Made by a program: the position numbers and the translations under genes
Assembly: GCA_039796495.1 (NCBI GenBank)
Contig: JBDKJQ010000059.1
Span: 1-11,595, forward strand
Length of the DNA stretch: 11,595 nucleotides
Origin: ARS1285 sp039796495
GTDB taxonomy: Archaea > Nanobdellota > Nanobdellia > Pacearchaeales > GW2011-AR1
Reading direction: 5' to 3'
Shown here: in pieces, positions 1 through 6,473 of the stretch
How positions within the stretch are numbered: the stretch's first letter is position 1
How the letters are laid out: the number at the start of each line of letters is the position of its first letter
Notes under the pieces: generated by a model
The model's database searches: none
The model's input: the letters and a program-made list of their open reading frames with translations, nothing else
Told to the model about the DNA's origin: nothing

Positions 1-387
1 AGCACCAATATATCCTACAGCAGTAAATAAAGATATATACGGCAAGATCATAGACCTAATTATGTCTACATCAGGAATAAACCGTGCAGATAATATTGCT
101 ACGACAACTGAAGTAACAAAAAGAGCAGTTTTATTCGACCCGAAAATATCGGTGCTTCTTAATGCAGTTACAACAAGCAGATAAGTAATGAAAAAAAATC
201 CTACTTTTGGGAGCAGAAAGTCATCACCCGTTTCACCACCAATAATCGGTCTAAAAATTGATTTGATAACCTCTTTAGTATTTTCAATAAAATCCTCTAC
301 AATTTGCTCAGGAGCTTGCGCAAATACCAGGTACACTGAAAACAATACACATACAATAAAAAAAACTGCAACAATCTCTTTTTTCAT
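1..387 (-). CDS. Signal-peptide membrane protein, partial (C-terminus outside window)
   Basis: The frame runs open for 129 codons from an ATG at 387 to the window edge with no stop, so the C-terminus is missing. Residues 1-23 form a signal peptide (MKKE, then a hydrophobic core ending VFA before QAPEQ). After a short polar segment come membrane spans at about 60-77, 86-104 and 108-129; the loop between the first two carries R77 and K86, suggesting a cytoplasmic position. The pattern matches the first three spans of the rightward protein at 2796-3578: both have a Lys just before span 1, and 39-40 residues later an A-(I/F)-L-S motif ends span 2. I infer that they are distant paralogues. A TATA-like box lies 21-30 bases upstream of the start, so the transcript is probably leaderless. 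Function is not recognised; an unrelated small membrane protein is the alternative. Confidence 0.8.
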   Translation of the reverse strand, partial: MKKEIVAVFFIVCVLFSVYLVFAQAPEQIVEDFIENTKEVIKSIFRPIIGGETGDDFLLPKVGFFFITYLLVVTALRSTDIFGSNKTALFVTSVVVAILSARFIPDVDIIRSMILPYISLFTAVGYIGA

Positions 388-407
388 TCATTAATAAGAG
401 ATAAAGA

Positions 408-417
408 CTTTAAAAAG
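408..417 (-). promoter_or_regulatory. TATA box of the partial membrane protein gene
   Basis: CTTTTTAAAG on the minus strand ends 21 bases before the ATG at 387. This spacing predicts transcription starting at or next to the start codon. No Shine-Dalgarno (SD) site is visible. Confidence 0.55.
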
Positions 418-447
418 ATTTTCGAGATGGCAAGATAGAATCTGTCA

Positions 448-1662
448 TTAATAATTGAAAGGACGTCTAAGATTTTTTGGCTTTTCCATTATTTCTCTTA
501 GAGATTCATCTGGAGAAAAGCGAGGCCAAGTTATTTCGTAACTTCTTGAAGATTTTTTTTGATTATAAGGTTTTTGCAATGGTAGTTTTTTTCCTGATAC
601 CGGAGGTAGTAATTCTCCATGAAACTCTGGAAGGATTTCTTGAGGAGGGATTGGAGGAGGAGCATCTCCACGAGGAACGTCTAAAGAGGGAGAGGAATAG
701 GTAGAAAATGGAGTAGTAACTTCTTCATTAAGATTTTTGTTTATAATACTATTAAAATAACTATAATTTGCATCCGCTTTTTTTAAGATTGACTGCGAGG
801 TTTCATTATTGTCAGTAATATCAAATGCCATGGTTTCAGTAGTAAAATTTCTATTTCTTTTTGAGCGAATTGTTCGTGTAACTCTTCTCTGAGAGGGATC
901 ATAAAAATAATCACAGGTAGTTCTACTTGACGCAATCACTTTAAGTGCGTATTCTAAAGAGTCAGCTCTTATCATATCGATATCACTGTTTTCAAGATCA
1001 TATTTTTTTATTCTTTTATCATGAACCTCACCATCATACACTAATCTTTTTTCTAATGTTTCAGGCAGAGTAAATCCTTTTACTTCTAATTCCTTTTCCA
1101 AGTCTGTCGTAACAGATTTTTCCAAAGATTTTTTTCCAGAAGGATCAAGAGGAGCATTTTGTGTAGTTGCAGAGGTTTGAGAAACAGTCTTATCATTTCC
1201 GCCCAGTGGCCAGAATCCACTATATATCCACAACCCTCCCGCCAATATCGTTCCTAAGATTGTTGCTCGTAATCTGTTCTCATCTGCCCAGTGGTAGATT
1301 CCTTTTGTTGCGCCCCATACCGGTTTTCCAATATATTTTGTTCCTCTTCCAACCACGCGAAATCCATTTCCCATGCGCGAAAAATAACTTCTTGAAGAGG
1401 GTTGCGACTGTCCTGAAGAAGTAGTTTCAGATTCGAGCCCTGTTTCTAATTCATCAAGAAAATCCATTCCTTCACTAGTTTCACTTGTGTGATCAGAACC
1501 ATAATCGACTAGATTACCGTCTCCCAAATTTCCTAAGGAGTCATTCAATGGAGTAAGTAATTCATCGCCAGGTGTAGAAGATTCTCCACCTACATTTGTT
1601 TCATCATTTGGACTTCCTGGTTGAGTCTCATCTTCGCCGCCAGCTTGTGTTTCATCTGTCAT
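448..1662 (-). CDS. Single-span membrane protein with acidic N-terminal tail and Pro-rich C-terminal region
   Basis: A 404-residue protein that I do not recognise. Residues 1-95 are low-complexity, acidic and rich in Gly/Ser/Thr, opening with three loose copies of a DET-x-x-G unit (D3, D11, D20). A basic, Gly/aromatic stretch (about 100-132) precedes one hydrophobic span at 133-151. By the positive-inside rule the acidic tail is cytoplasmic and residues 155-404 are outside. The outer part has a charged domain (about 178-315) with one cysteine (C250), a Pro-rich stretch (328-360) and a basic end. No signal peptide is seen. The gene shares a 99-base divergent promoter region with the SPFH-like gene at 1762 and lies just upstream of the partial membrane gene, so a role in the same membrane system is plausible but inferred. 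Start choice rests on the TATA box 21-29 bases upstream. Confidence 0.85.
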   Translation of the reverse strand: MTDETQAGGEDETQPGSPNDETNVGGESSTPGDELLTPLNDSLGNLGDGNLVDYGSDHTSETSEGMDFLDELETGLESETTSSGQSQPSSRSYFSRMGNGFRVVGRGTKYIGKPVWGATKGIYHWADENRLRATILGTILAGGLWIYSGFWPLGGNDKTVSQTSATTQNAPLDPSGKKSLEKSVTTDLEKELEVKGFTLPETLEKRLVYDGEVHDKRIKKYDLENSDIDMIRADSLEYALKVIASSRTTCDYFYDPSQRRVTRTIRSKRNRNFTTETMAFDITDNNETSQSILKKADANYSYFNSIINKNLNEEVTTPFSTYSSPSLDVPRGDAPPPIPPQEILPEFHGELLPPVSGKKLPLQKPYNQKKSSRSYEITWPRFSPDESLREIMEKPKNLRRPFNY

Positions 1663-1682
1663 ACTTCATTGAGAAAAACATA

Positions 1683-1691
1683 TTATTTAAA
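1683..1691 (-). promoter_or_regulatory. TATA box of the single-span protein gene
   Basis: TTTAAATAA on the minus strand lies 21-29 bases before the ATG at 1662, as expected for a leaderless archaeal transcript. It is one half of a divergent promoter region shared with the SPFH-like gene at 1762. Confidence 0.6.
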
Positions 1692-1732
1692 CCTTTCTAT
1701 TGTTACCACTATACAAAGATAAAAAAGAAAGA

Positions 1733-1740
1733 TTTATAAA
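1733..1740 (+). promoter_or_regulatory. TATA box of the SPFH-like gene
   Basis: TTTATAAA begins 29 bases before the ATG at 1762, so transcription is expected to start at the initiation codon. It is the other half of the 1663-1761 divergent promoter region. Confidence 0.65.
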
Positions 1741-1761
1741 TCCTGCTTACTGTAAAGATTT

Positions 1762-2745
1762 ATGAAAGTCATAGTTGGTGGACAAGAATATGAATACAAT
1801 AAAGAAAGATACTTGGAAGGATTAATTAGAAATTTTCCAATGCCGGGTGAACCCAAAGCAAAAAGTGAAAAGGATAGAGTCAAAGAGAAGTATGAGTCGA
1901 AAGGATTCATGGGTAAATTTTTTGATAGACTTAGGGGAGATTTTTTTGGATTACGAAATTATCCAAAAGATGAATCAGAATTTACTACCCCTTTGATAAA
2001 AATATTTACCGTTCCTGAAGGATATACTGTTACCTATAAAATTGGCGGAAAAGTACGAGGAAAACGTCCGGTAAGGGGCGCAGGCTATCATCTAATGATA
2101 GGTTTGGCAGGATTATTAGAAAGTGCCCATGTTATTGGAATAAGACCACGAGTACAAGATTTGATTATAGAAAATGTAGTAACTGCTGACGGCGTGCCGT
2201 TATCAAAAGTCGATGCACGACTTTTTTATCAAGTCGAACACCCGGAGAGAACATTAGGAGTTCAAGACTATCATGAACTAACATTTGGAGCTGCGGAAGA
2301 AAGAATTGCTGATTACGTCGGAGATCACAAATTTAAAGAATTATTCAAAGGTAAAGACAAAAAAATGAATTTAATTTACGATGACAATGGTAATCCCTTA
2401 TCCTTTTCAACAGTGGAAAATGCTGGAGTAAAAATGTTAGAACTTTTAGTAATTGATGTCCCTCTTGATGAGCCTACTAAAAGATTGTTAGAAATAGAAG
2501 CAGCAGGAGAAGCTCAAAAGCAAAGCAGAATTCTTAATGCACAAGCAGAATATGTAGAAATAATACAAAGAGGAAAAGCCGTCGCAGAAGTCGGAGCAGA
2601 AATTCAAAATATCCCTGGTGCTATATTCCTTAGAACCCTTGAAACCTATGATGAATTCGCGCAAGGCCCTAATAATACAATCGTAACAGTCCCTGAAATT
2701 CCTTTAAACATAAAAGTGCAGCAAGAAAAGGCGCAAGGAAATTAA
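1762..2745 (+). CDS. SPFH/band-7 (stomatin-like) domain protein lacking an N-terminal membrane hairpin
   Basis: SPFH proteins form membrane-associated scaffolds and often partner with membrane proteases or NfeD-type proteins. Here residues about 78-240 fit the SPFH pattern: VPEGY near 84, a G-K-x-x-x-x-x-P-V-x-x-G segment (96-107), an IRPRVQDL strand, then T-A-D-G-V-P with a (V)DARLFYQVEHPERTL run. An alpha-helical, Ala/Glu/Gln-rich segment follows (about 238-282), then FLRTLETYDEFAQGPNNTIV (289-308), closely resembling the stomatin C-terminal motif of LRYLQTL plus an N-x-TIV strand. The family normally begins with a hydrophobic hairpin; this 327-residue protein instead starts with about 77 hydrophilic residues, rich in Lys/Glu/Arg. 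Membrane attachment would need partners, and two membrane proteins follow directly. Each gene in this rightward group also has its own TATA box. The family call is from recognition, not a database search. Confidence 0.85.
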   Translation: MKVIVGGQEYEYNKERYLEGLIRNFPMPGEPKAKSEKDRVKEKYESKGFMGKFFDRLRGDFFGLRNYPKDESEFTTPLIKIFTVPEGYTVTYKIGGKVRGKRPVRGAGYHLMIGLAGLLESAHVIGIRPRVQDLIIENVVTADGVPLSKVDARLFYQVEHPERTLGVQDYHELTFGAAEERIADYVGDHKFKELFKGKDKKMNLIYDDNGNPLSFSTVENAGVKMLELLVIDVPLDEPTKRLLEIEAAGEAQKQSRILNAQAEYVEIIQRGKAVAEVGAEIQNIPGAIFLRTLETYDEFAQGPNNTIVTVPEIPLNIKVQQEKAQGN

Positions 2746-2766
2746 TAGTTTGTTATCAAAGAAATC

Positions 2767-2776
2767 TTTATAAATA
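2767..2776 (+). promoter_or_regulatory. TATA box of the five-span membrane protein gene
   Basis: TTTATAAATA lies 20-29 bases before the ATG at 2796, within the 50-base gap after the SPFH-like gene. The gene can therefore be transcribed on its own as a leaderless mRNA as well as by read-through. Confidence 0.65.
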
Positions 2777-2795
2777 AGGTTCTATTGGATTAACA

Positions 2796-3578
2796 ATGAA
2801 AAGAGTGTTGAGAAAGAATTTAATTTTATTTTGTGGAATTTTATTTTTATATTTTAGTTTACTTTTTATTACCGCACAAAGTAATCAACCAGCACAGCCA
2901 GCTCAACAGCCTTCAGAATTTTATTCACCAGGCGAGATTATTTTTGATCCAATAAAAAATTTATTTGCAAATTGGGAATCAGGAAACTTAAGTGTCAATA
3001 TCGCGAAATATCTTTTCTTTGTATTAATAGCAATTTTTACGTGGTCTCTTATTGACTTTTCAGGACTACTTCCCTCACAGATTTTATCATGGATTGTCGC
3101 AGGAATAATTGCGTTTTTATCAATTGCATACGTTGCACCTGCACAAGTGTGGGTATTGATGCGGGGATTTGATGCATATGGACTGACAATTACTTTTTTT
3201 ATTCCCTTAATAGCTTTGGGATTGTTTACATTACGAGTAGCAGATCATGGAAGCGTAAATGGAATCATAGCACAGCGAATTATCTGGGGCGTGTATGCAG
3301 TCTTCTTAGTATGGTCGTTTGTAACTGGCATTTTGAATAATGAAATAAACATGCAAGATCCCTTTTCTTGGATTTACTTAGTGATGGTAGGAATTATAAT
3401 ATTAATTGTCATATTTAATACAACGTTTATACGAGCGCTCAGCAATATGGAACGCGAAGCAGAAGTTGAAAGAGGAGAAAGTATCACTCGAAAAGCAGTA
3501 AGATATGACAGATTACGAGCAGGAGCACTTGACGAGCTTTCAGGAAGTAAGCGAAGCAGTCGTTTTAAGCTTAATTAA
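2796..3578 (+). CDS. Signal-peptide polytopic membrane protein (five spans, charged cytoplasmic tail)
   Basis: A 260-residue protein of unknown function. A signal peptide (about 1-27; basic MKRVLRKN, hydrophobic core, ITA before QSNQ) is followed by a Gln/Pro-rich linker and five hydrophobic spans at about 70-87, 93-113, 127-146, 160-180 and 191-212. With a cleaved N-terminus outside, the Arg-bearing loop at 147-161 and the charged 45-residue tail fall inside, consistent with the positive-inside rule. Residues 90-122 align without gaps to 160-192 of the next gene product, sharing G-L-L, I-V-A, I-A, L and Q at 12 of 33 positions. The tail is mixed-charge and could bind the SPFH protein encoded 50 bases upstream; that is inference. 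It is not NfeD-like: no C-terminal beta-rich OB-type domain is visible. A secondary transporter is unlikely given the small size. Confidence 0.85.
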   Translation: MKRVLRKNLILFCGILFLYFSLLFITAQSNQPAQPAQQPSEFYSPGEIIFDPIKNLFANWESGNLSVNIAKYLFFVLIAIFTWSLIDFSGLLPSQILSWIVAGIIAFLSIAYVAPAQVWVLMRGFDAYGLTITFFIPLIALGLFTLRVADHGSVNGIIAQRIIWGVYAVFLVWSFVTGILNNEINMQDPFSWIYLVMVGIIILIVIFNTTFIRALSNMEREAEVERGESITRKAVRYDRLRAGALDELSGSKRSSRFKLN

Positions 3579-3587
3579 TTTTAAAAA
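3579..3587 (+). promoter_or_regulatory. Possible TATA box of the three-span membrane protein gene
   Basis: TTTTAAAAA begins directly after the preceding stop codon and lies 22-30 bases before the ATG at 3609. The spacing fits a leaderless start, but such AT-rich sequence also occurs by chance in a 30-base gap. Confidence 0.5.
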
Positions 3588-3608
3588 CTCCTCCATCTTA
3601 ATTCTTCC

Positions 3609-4376
3609 ATGAAAACAAAAAGAGGATTAATTATTTTATTTCTTCTAATAGGAATTATTTTAGCAACACATTTCATCGTTGCCCAGGAGCAAGAAGTAAC
3701 AACACAAAATAATCCGCAAGCCTCTCCTGATCAACAACCAGAAAACAACGCCCTTCCATCAACAGCTCCGCAAGTCCCCTCGGCAGTACTCGGAGAAATT
3801 AATCCGCAGACAGGAAAACCAAAGAATCTCGAGACTCTGCAAAAATACGGCGACTACTTCAAAGAACGAGAACAAAATAAAGACTTTTTGAAACAGGGAT
3901 GGGGAATTCTTCTTGCAGAAAATAAATTTTTCGGGCCATTCTTATTTTACACCGAGCAATTTTTTTCTTTGTTTAATTTTTTTTGGAAAGCAATCTTTGG
4001 AATAGAATTCTCATGGTCTTGGGCATTTTTACTATCGTTCGGTATGTGGATAATGTTTATCATTCTGATTTTCTGGCCTGCGAAAGGACTGCTCCAGAAT
4101 AAGTTACTTGATCTTATTGTCGCATTTCTTATTGCTTCACTAATCGGCACCGCAGGAACAATAGAGCAGATAGTGACATTAATCACGCCGATTATTACAA
4201 ATATATATGCACTGATCACCCTCATAGTGCTTTTGATCATCGTTATGGTGTTGTATATTCAGATATGGAAAAATATCTTAAAAAGATCAGAGGAGTTAGA
4301 AGTAGAACAAGCTAAAGAAAACATAAAAGCAGAAGGAAAAGTTGCCCGACGAGGACTGAGGGAATTTAGCAATTAA
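3609..4376 (+). CDS. Signal-peptide membrane protein with Gln/Pro-rich linker, three spans and charged tail
   Basis: A 255-residue protein without a recognised family. Residues 1-25 are a signal peptide (MKTKRG, hydrophobic core, IVA before QEQE). Residues 26-72 are a Gln/Pro/Asn-rich, probably disordered outer linker. A Phe-rich amphipathic stretch (about 100-131) precedes spans at about 135-156, 164-182 and 197-219, then a charged cytoplasmic tail (220-255). The segment G160 to I192 matches residues 90-122 of the preceding gene product and sits at the same place in the topology (cytoplasmic loop 1 into span 2). This makes it a likely paralogue lacking the last two spans. The stop codon TAA at 4374-4376 directly abuts the convergent FEN1 stop. 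Together with the SPFH-like gene and its neighbours it forms a small rightward membrane cluster. Confidence 0.83.
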   Translation: MKTKRGLIILFLLIGIILATHFIVAQEQEVTTQNNPQASPDQQPENNALPSTAPQVPSAVLGEINPQTGKPKNLETLQKYGDYFKEREQNKDFLKQGWGILLAENKFFGPFLFYTEQFFSLFNFFWKAIFGIEFSWSWAFLLSFGMWIMFIILIFWPAKGLLQNKLLDLIVAFLIASLIGTAGTIEQIVTLITPIITNIYALITLIVLLIIVMVLYIQIWKNILKRSEELEVEQAKENIKAEGKVARRGLREFSN

Positions 4377-5405
4377 TCAAAACAACTTTTTCTGCCCCGC
4401 CTGTTTTTTTAACTCCTGTAGTTTTTCAAGCTGGGTGTCAATTCTTTCTTCCGAAAATTCATACTGCAATAAAATTTCTTTTATCTTTTTCTCGTCACGC
4501 TTGGGAAAGATGATTGAAGGTCGCTTATCAATCCGAGGATGTATAAGCTCCTCATAAATTTCTTTCCAGTCAAAGTCAATGACATATTTGGAAAAAGCCT
4601 CATCAGTTGCCAATGCCTCAAATATCTTTTCTTTTGTCTTATATGTCTGCACAATTTTGAGGGATTTTTTAGGACCAAGGCCTTTAATCCCCCCAGGATT
4701 ATAATCCGTACCGGTGATAATTCCTAAACAAATAAGTTGCTCTTGTGTTAAAGAAAGTTCTTCAAGCACTTTCGCTAGTTCAATCATCTGCGGAAAAACT
4801 TCAACAAAACCGGAAATAGTTTTCCGTTTTCGTGCTAAACTTACATTTTGTATCAGGCGTGGCGCTTCAAACATCAAGCAATCATAATCTTGTGATGCAA
4901 CTGCATACGCAATGCCTTCCTTCACTAAATAACTTGCCTGCGCCTCGCCCTCTCCAGGTGCCTGCACAACCGCAATCCCCATTGCGGCAAGTAATTCTTT
5001 TGACTCGCTGATTTTTTGTTCATCAAGACTTGTGCTCGCCCGCGCATATTTTCCCATCGCCTCAACATTACCCTCCTCCACTGCTCGATCATATTTTTCT
5101 CTCATCTCTTTTTTTGCAGCATGTCGCTTCTCATGTGTTTTTTCCTTTAATGCAGGCGCCTCTCCATCAAAGACATAAATAAGTTGCACACCTTCAAGAA
5201 TTAAACTCATGTTCCGATAAAATAATCCTGACAAATGACTAGTCACATTTCCCTTGCTGTCTTGCAGCGGCGTGCCATCAGGCTGCCGAATCGTCGTAAG
5301 AAATTGATAGAGTGCATTAAACGCGTCAACTGCAATCGTTTTTCCCCGCAAACTCGAGAATGAAATTTCTTTTTTCGAGATGATCTCACCAATCTGCAAT
5401 CCCAT
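4377..5405 (-). CDS. fen: Flap endonuclease 1 (FEN1/XPG family)
   Basis: Structure-specific nuclease that removes 5' flaps during Okazaki-fragment maturation and base-excision repair, working with PCNA. With the start at the ATG at 5405 the protein is 342 residues, beginning MGLQIGE; a TTG at 5414 would add three residues, but FEN1 needs Gly at position 2 near the active site. Metal ligands are present at the positions usual for archaeal FEN1: D27, D80, E152, E154 (GEGEA), D173 and D175 (SQDYD), and D234 (TGTDYNPGG). A helix-two-turn-helix follows (NPGGIKGLGPKKS). The C-terminus ends QAGQKKLF, a shortened and degenerate PCNA-interacting box: the usual QxxLxxFF form with two final aromatics is not met. 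A TATA-like box lies 22-33 bases upstream. Identity is firm; the strength of PCNA binding is uncertain. Confidence 0.97.
   Translation of the reverse strand: MGLQIGEIISKKEISFSSLRGKTIAVDAFNALYQFLTTIRQPDGTPLQDSKGNVTSHLSGLFYRNMSLILEGVQLIYVFDGEAPALKEKTHEKRHAAKKEMREKYDRAVEEGNVEAMGKYARASTSLDEQKISESKELLAAMGIAVVQAPGEGEAQASYLVKEGIAYAVASQDYDCLMFEAPRLIQNVSLARKRKTISGFVEVFPQMIELAKVLEELSLTQEQLICLGIITGTDYNPGGIKGLGPKKSLKIVQTYKTKEKIFEALATDEAFSKYVIDFDWKEIYEELIHPRIDKRPSIIFPKRDEKKIKEILLQYEFSEERIDTQLEKLQELKKQAGQKKLF
4387..4410 (+). terminator. T-tracts inside the FEN1 3' end, likely terminator for the membrane cluster
   Basis: Runs of five T (4387-4391) and seven T (4404-4410) occur on the plus strand 11-34 bases past the stop codon at 4376. 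Archaeal RNA polymerase commonly ends at T-runs. Here the runs are the antisense of Lys codons in the FEN1 C-terminal tail, so the signal lies within a coding region of the opposite strand. Confidence 0.45.
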
Positions 5406-5425
5406 AAAAAACAAAAATAAAATAA
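5406..5425 (-). terminator. T-tracts between the 142-residue protein gene and FEN1
   Basis: On the minus strand the 38-base gap after the stop at 5444 holds runs of four, five and six T immediately before the FEN1 ATG. They probably end the upstream transcript while also serving as the initiation region of FEN1. Confidence 0.4.
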
Positions 5426-5426
5426 G

Positions 5427-5438
5427 TTAATAAATATT
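5427..5438 (-). promoter_or_regulatory. Possible TATA box of FEN1
   Basis: AATATTTATTAA on the minus strand lies 22-33 bases before the FEN1 ATG at 5405. The spacing supports that ATG, rather than the TTG at 5414, as the leaderless start. Confidence 0.5.
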
Positions 5439-5443
5439 CCTTG

Positions 5444-5872
5444 TTACCGAATGAGTCGGGATTCTAGTTTTTGTTGCTGGTTTTGCCTGACTATCCTTGC
5501 TACAACATCTGGACAAAAATCTTGTGCGTTTCTAAAAATATCCCTGCGTATCTCTTTTAGATAAGCCCGTAATTCGGCATCTGATAACTTGCTATAATGT
5601 TTTACTGAGTATCCCGTTTTACGAATCAGGCTCAATCGTTTTCTAATATCCTGAGGACGGATTGATTGTCCTTCGCGAAATCGCGGTAATGCAGCCCATG
5701 CGACTTTCTCAAAATGTTCTCTTTGTTTATCGTATGCAGTTATTACCGAGGATCGTCGCGGTTTTAAATATAGTTCTCTATAAATCTTGTCGGCCCGTGC
5801 TCGATCGTCAATGTCTTCGTCTTGATACATCACGTCGCCACTATATGCCTCCACAAAATTCGGATCAGACAT
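5444..5872 (-). CDS. Hypothetical charged, mostly helical cytoplasmic protein (142 residues)
   Basis: I do not recognise this protein. It has no signal peptide or membrane span. The first 28 residues are acidic (DEDIDD at 18-23); the rest is strongly basic and alternates Arg/Lys with Ile/Leu in a helical pattern (29-58, 74-86, 97-116, 121-141). A motif-like segment, RKTGYSVKHYSKLSDAEL (84-101), looks like a helix-turn-helix-sized unit but I cannot assign it. One cysteine (C120). The high pI after the acidic start could suit nucleic acid or ribosome binding; this is speculation. A clear TATA box lies 21-29 bases upstream, giving a leaderless start at 5872. It lies between FEN1 and another unknown helical protein, all leftward, but each has its own promoter, so shared function does not follow. 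Confidence 0.8.
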   Translation of the reverse strand: MSDPNFVEAYSGDVMYQDEDIDDRARADKIYRELYLKPRRSSVITAYDKQREHFEKVAWAALPRFREGQSIRPQDIRKRLSLIRKTGYSVKHYSKLSDAELRAYLKEIRRDIFRNAQDFCPDVVARIVRQNQQQKLESRLIR

Positions 5873-5892
5873 ATTCTTTAAAAAATCAGGAC

Positions 5893-5900
5893 TTTATAAA
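5893..5900 (-). promoter_or_regulatory. TATA box of the 142-residue protein gene
   Basis: A perfect TTTATAAA on the minus strand lies 21-28 bases before the ATG at 5872, in the 42-base gap downstream of the 153-residue protein gene. This fits a leaderless transcript. Confidence 0.65.
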
Positions 5901-5914
5901 TCTTATACCTTTCT

Positions 5915-6376
5915 TCACGTAGCCGACATCCGCTTGCTGACAGTGAGCAGAAGCTCTTTTGCAACTAATAAAAATTCTTTTATTCTTTTAAGATCAATCG
6001 CCTTCACCGACAAAGAATCAGACATGATAACAACTTTTTCCCGTCGTACAAATTCTGAAGCGCTTGCAACATGCCACTGCCTTAGTTCAAGAATCTCCCG
6101 GATTGTTTTTAGCTGCTCATGACTTAAACCATTTTTTCGCGCAAGGGTAAAGAATTGGTTTATCGATTCCGCTAATCCTTCTACTTTTACCCTTCCAAGT
6201 GCCTCCTCATACGAAAGCATTGAATGAATAGAATTGATAATCGCTTTGTAAATTTCCTCAAAAATTTTCAGCAATAAGCGTTTCTCATTGACAATCGGCA
6301 GTGTCACATAAATCATATGATCCGCGATCTGAATATTTCTTGCAGCATCTTTCATGTACTGCTTATAATTTTCCAT
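5915..6376 (-). CDS. Hypothetical all-helical protein (153 residues)
   Basis: Not recognised. The protein has no signal peptide, membrane span or cysteine. Predicted helices cover most of the length: about 1-18, 31-58 (EKRLLLKIFEEIYKAIINSI), 65-82, 86-110 and 126-150, suggesting a small helical bundle. Aromatic and conserved-looking polar positions cluster in ADHMIYVTLPIV (18-29). The size and style recall the small helical proteins common in DPANN genomes. A nucleotide-binding or HEPN-type role was considered, but the canonical HEPN R-x4-6-H motif is not evident; the nearest match, RQWH near residue 100, has the wrong spacing. The start at 6376 is supported by a TATA-like box 21-29 bases upstream. 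The gene is divergent from the cysteine-rich surface protein at 6474. Confidence 0.8.
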   Translation of the reverse strand: MENYKQYMKDAARNIQIADHMIYVTLPIVNEKRLLLKIFEEIYKAIINSIHSMLSYEEALGRVKVEGLAESINQFFTLARKNGLSHEQLKTIREILELRQWHVASASEFVRREKVVIMSDSLSVKAIDLKRIKEFLLVAKELLLTVSKRMSAT

Positions 6377-6396
6377 GAGAATAAGAGGCTCTCGAG

Positions 6397-6405
6397 ATTA
6401 ATAAT
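6397..6405 (-). promoter_or_regulatory. Possible TATA box of the 153-residue protein gene
   Basis: ATTATTAAT on the minus strand lies 21-29 bases before the ATG at 6376. The match to the TTTATAAA type is weaker than elsewhere in the window, but the spacing is right. Confidence 0.42.
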
Positions 6406-6440
6406 GCTTATGGATGAGATATAAGTTACATTCTCTAAAG

Positions 6441-6450
6441 ATATTTAAAG
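6441..6450 (+). promoter_or_regulatory. TATA box of the cysteine-rich surface protein gene
   Basis: ATATTTAAAG lies 24-33 bases before the ATG at 6474. It falls inside the longer open frame that begins with the ATG at 6414, which argues for the downstream ATG as the true leaderless start. Confidence 0.55.
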
Positions 6451-6473
6451 CTGAGGTTTATTCTATAGAAAAG

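Noticed and set aside
3609..4376. NfeD-type partner of the SPFH protein
   Set aside because: NfeD proteins end in a beta-rich OB-fold domain. Both membrane proteins here end in short charged helical tails instead.
5406..5414. TTG start of FEN1 three codons upstream
   Set aside because: FEN1 proteins begin M-G, with Gly2 near the active site. With the ATG at 5405 the catalytic residues fall on the usual numbers (D27, D80, E152).
5915..6376. HEPN-type RNase toxin
   Set aside because: The protein is helical and of similar size, but the R-x4-6-H catalytic motif is not present with correct spacing, and there is no adjacent nucleotidyltransferase or antitoxin gene.
6414..6473. Longer start for the cysteine-rich protein at the ATG at 6414
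   Set aside because: The TATA box at 6441-6450 lies inside this extension, and the added residues carry no signal. The ATG at 6474 places a basic segment just before the membrane span.
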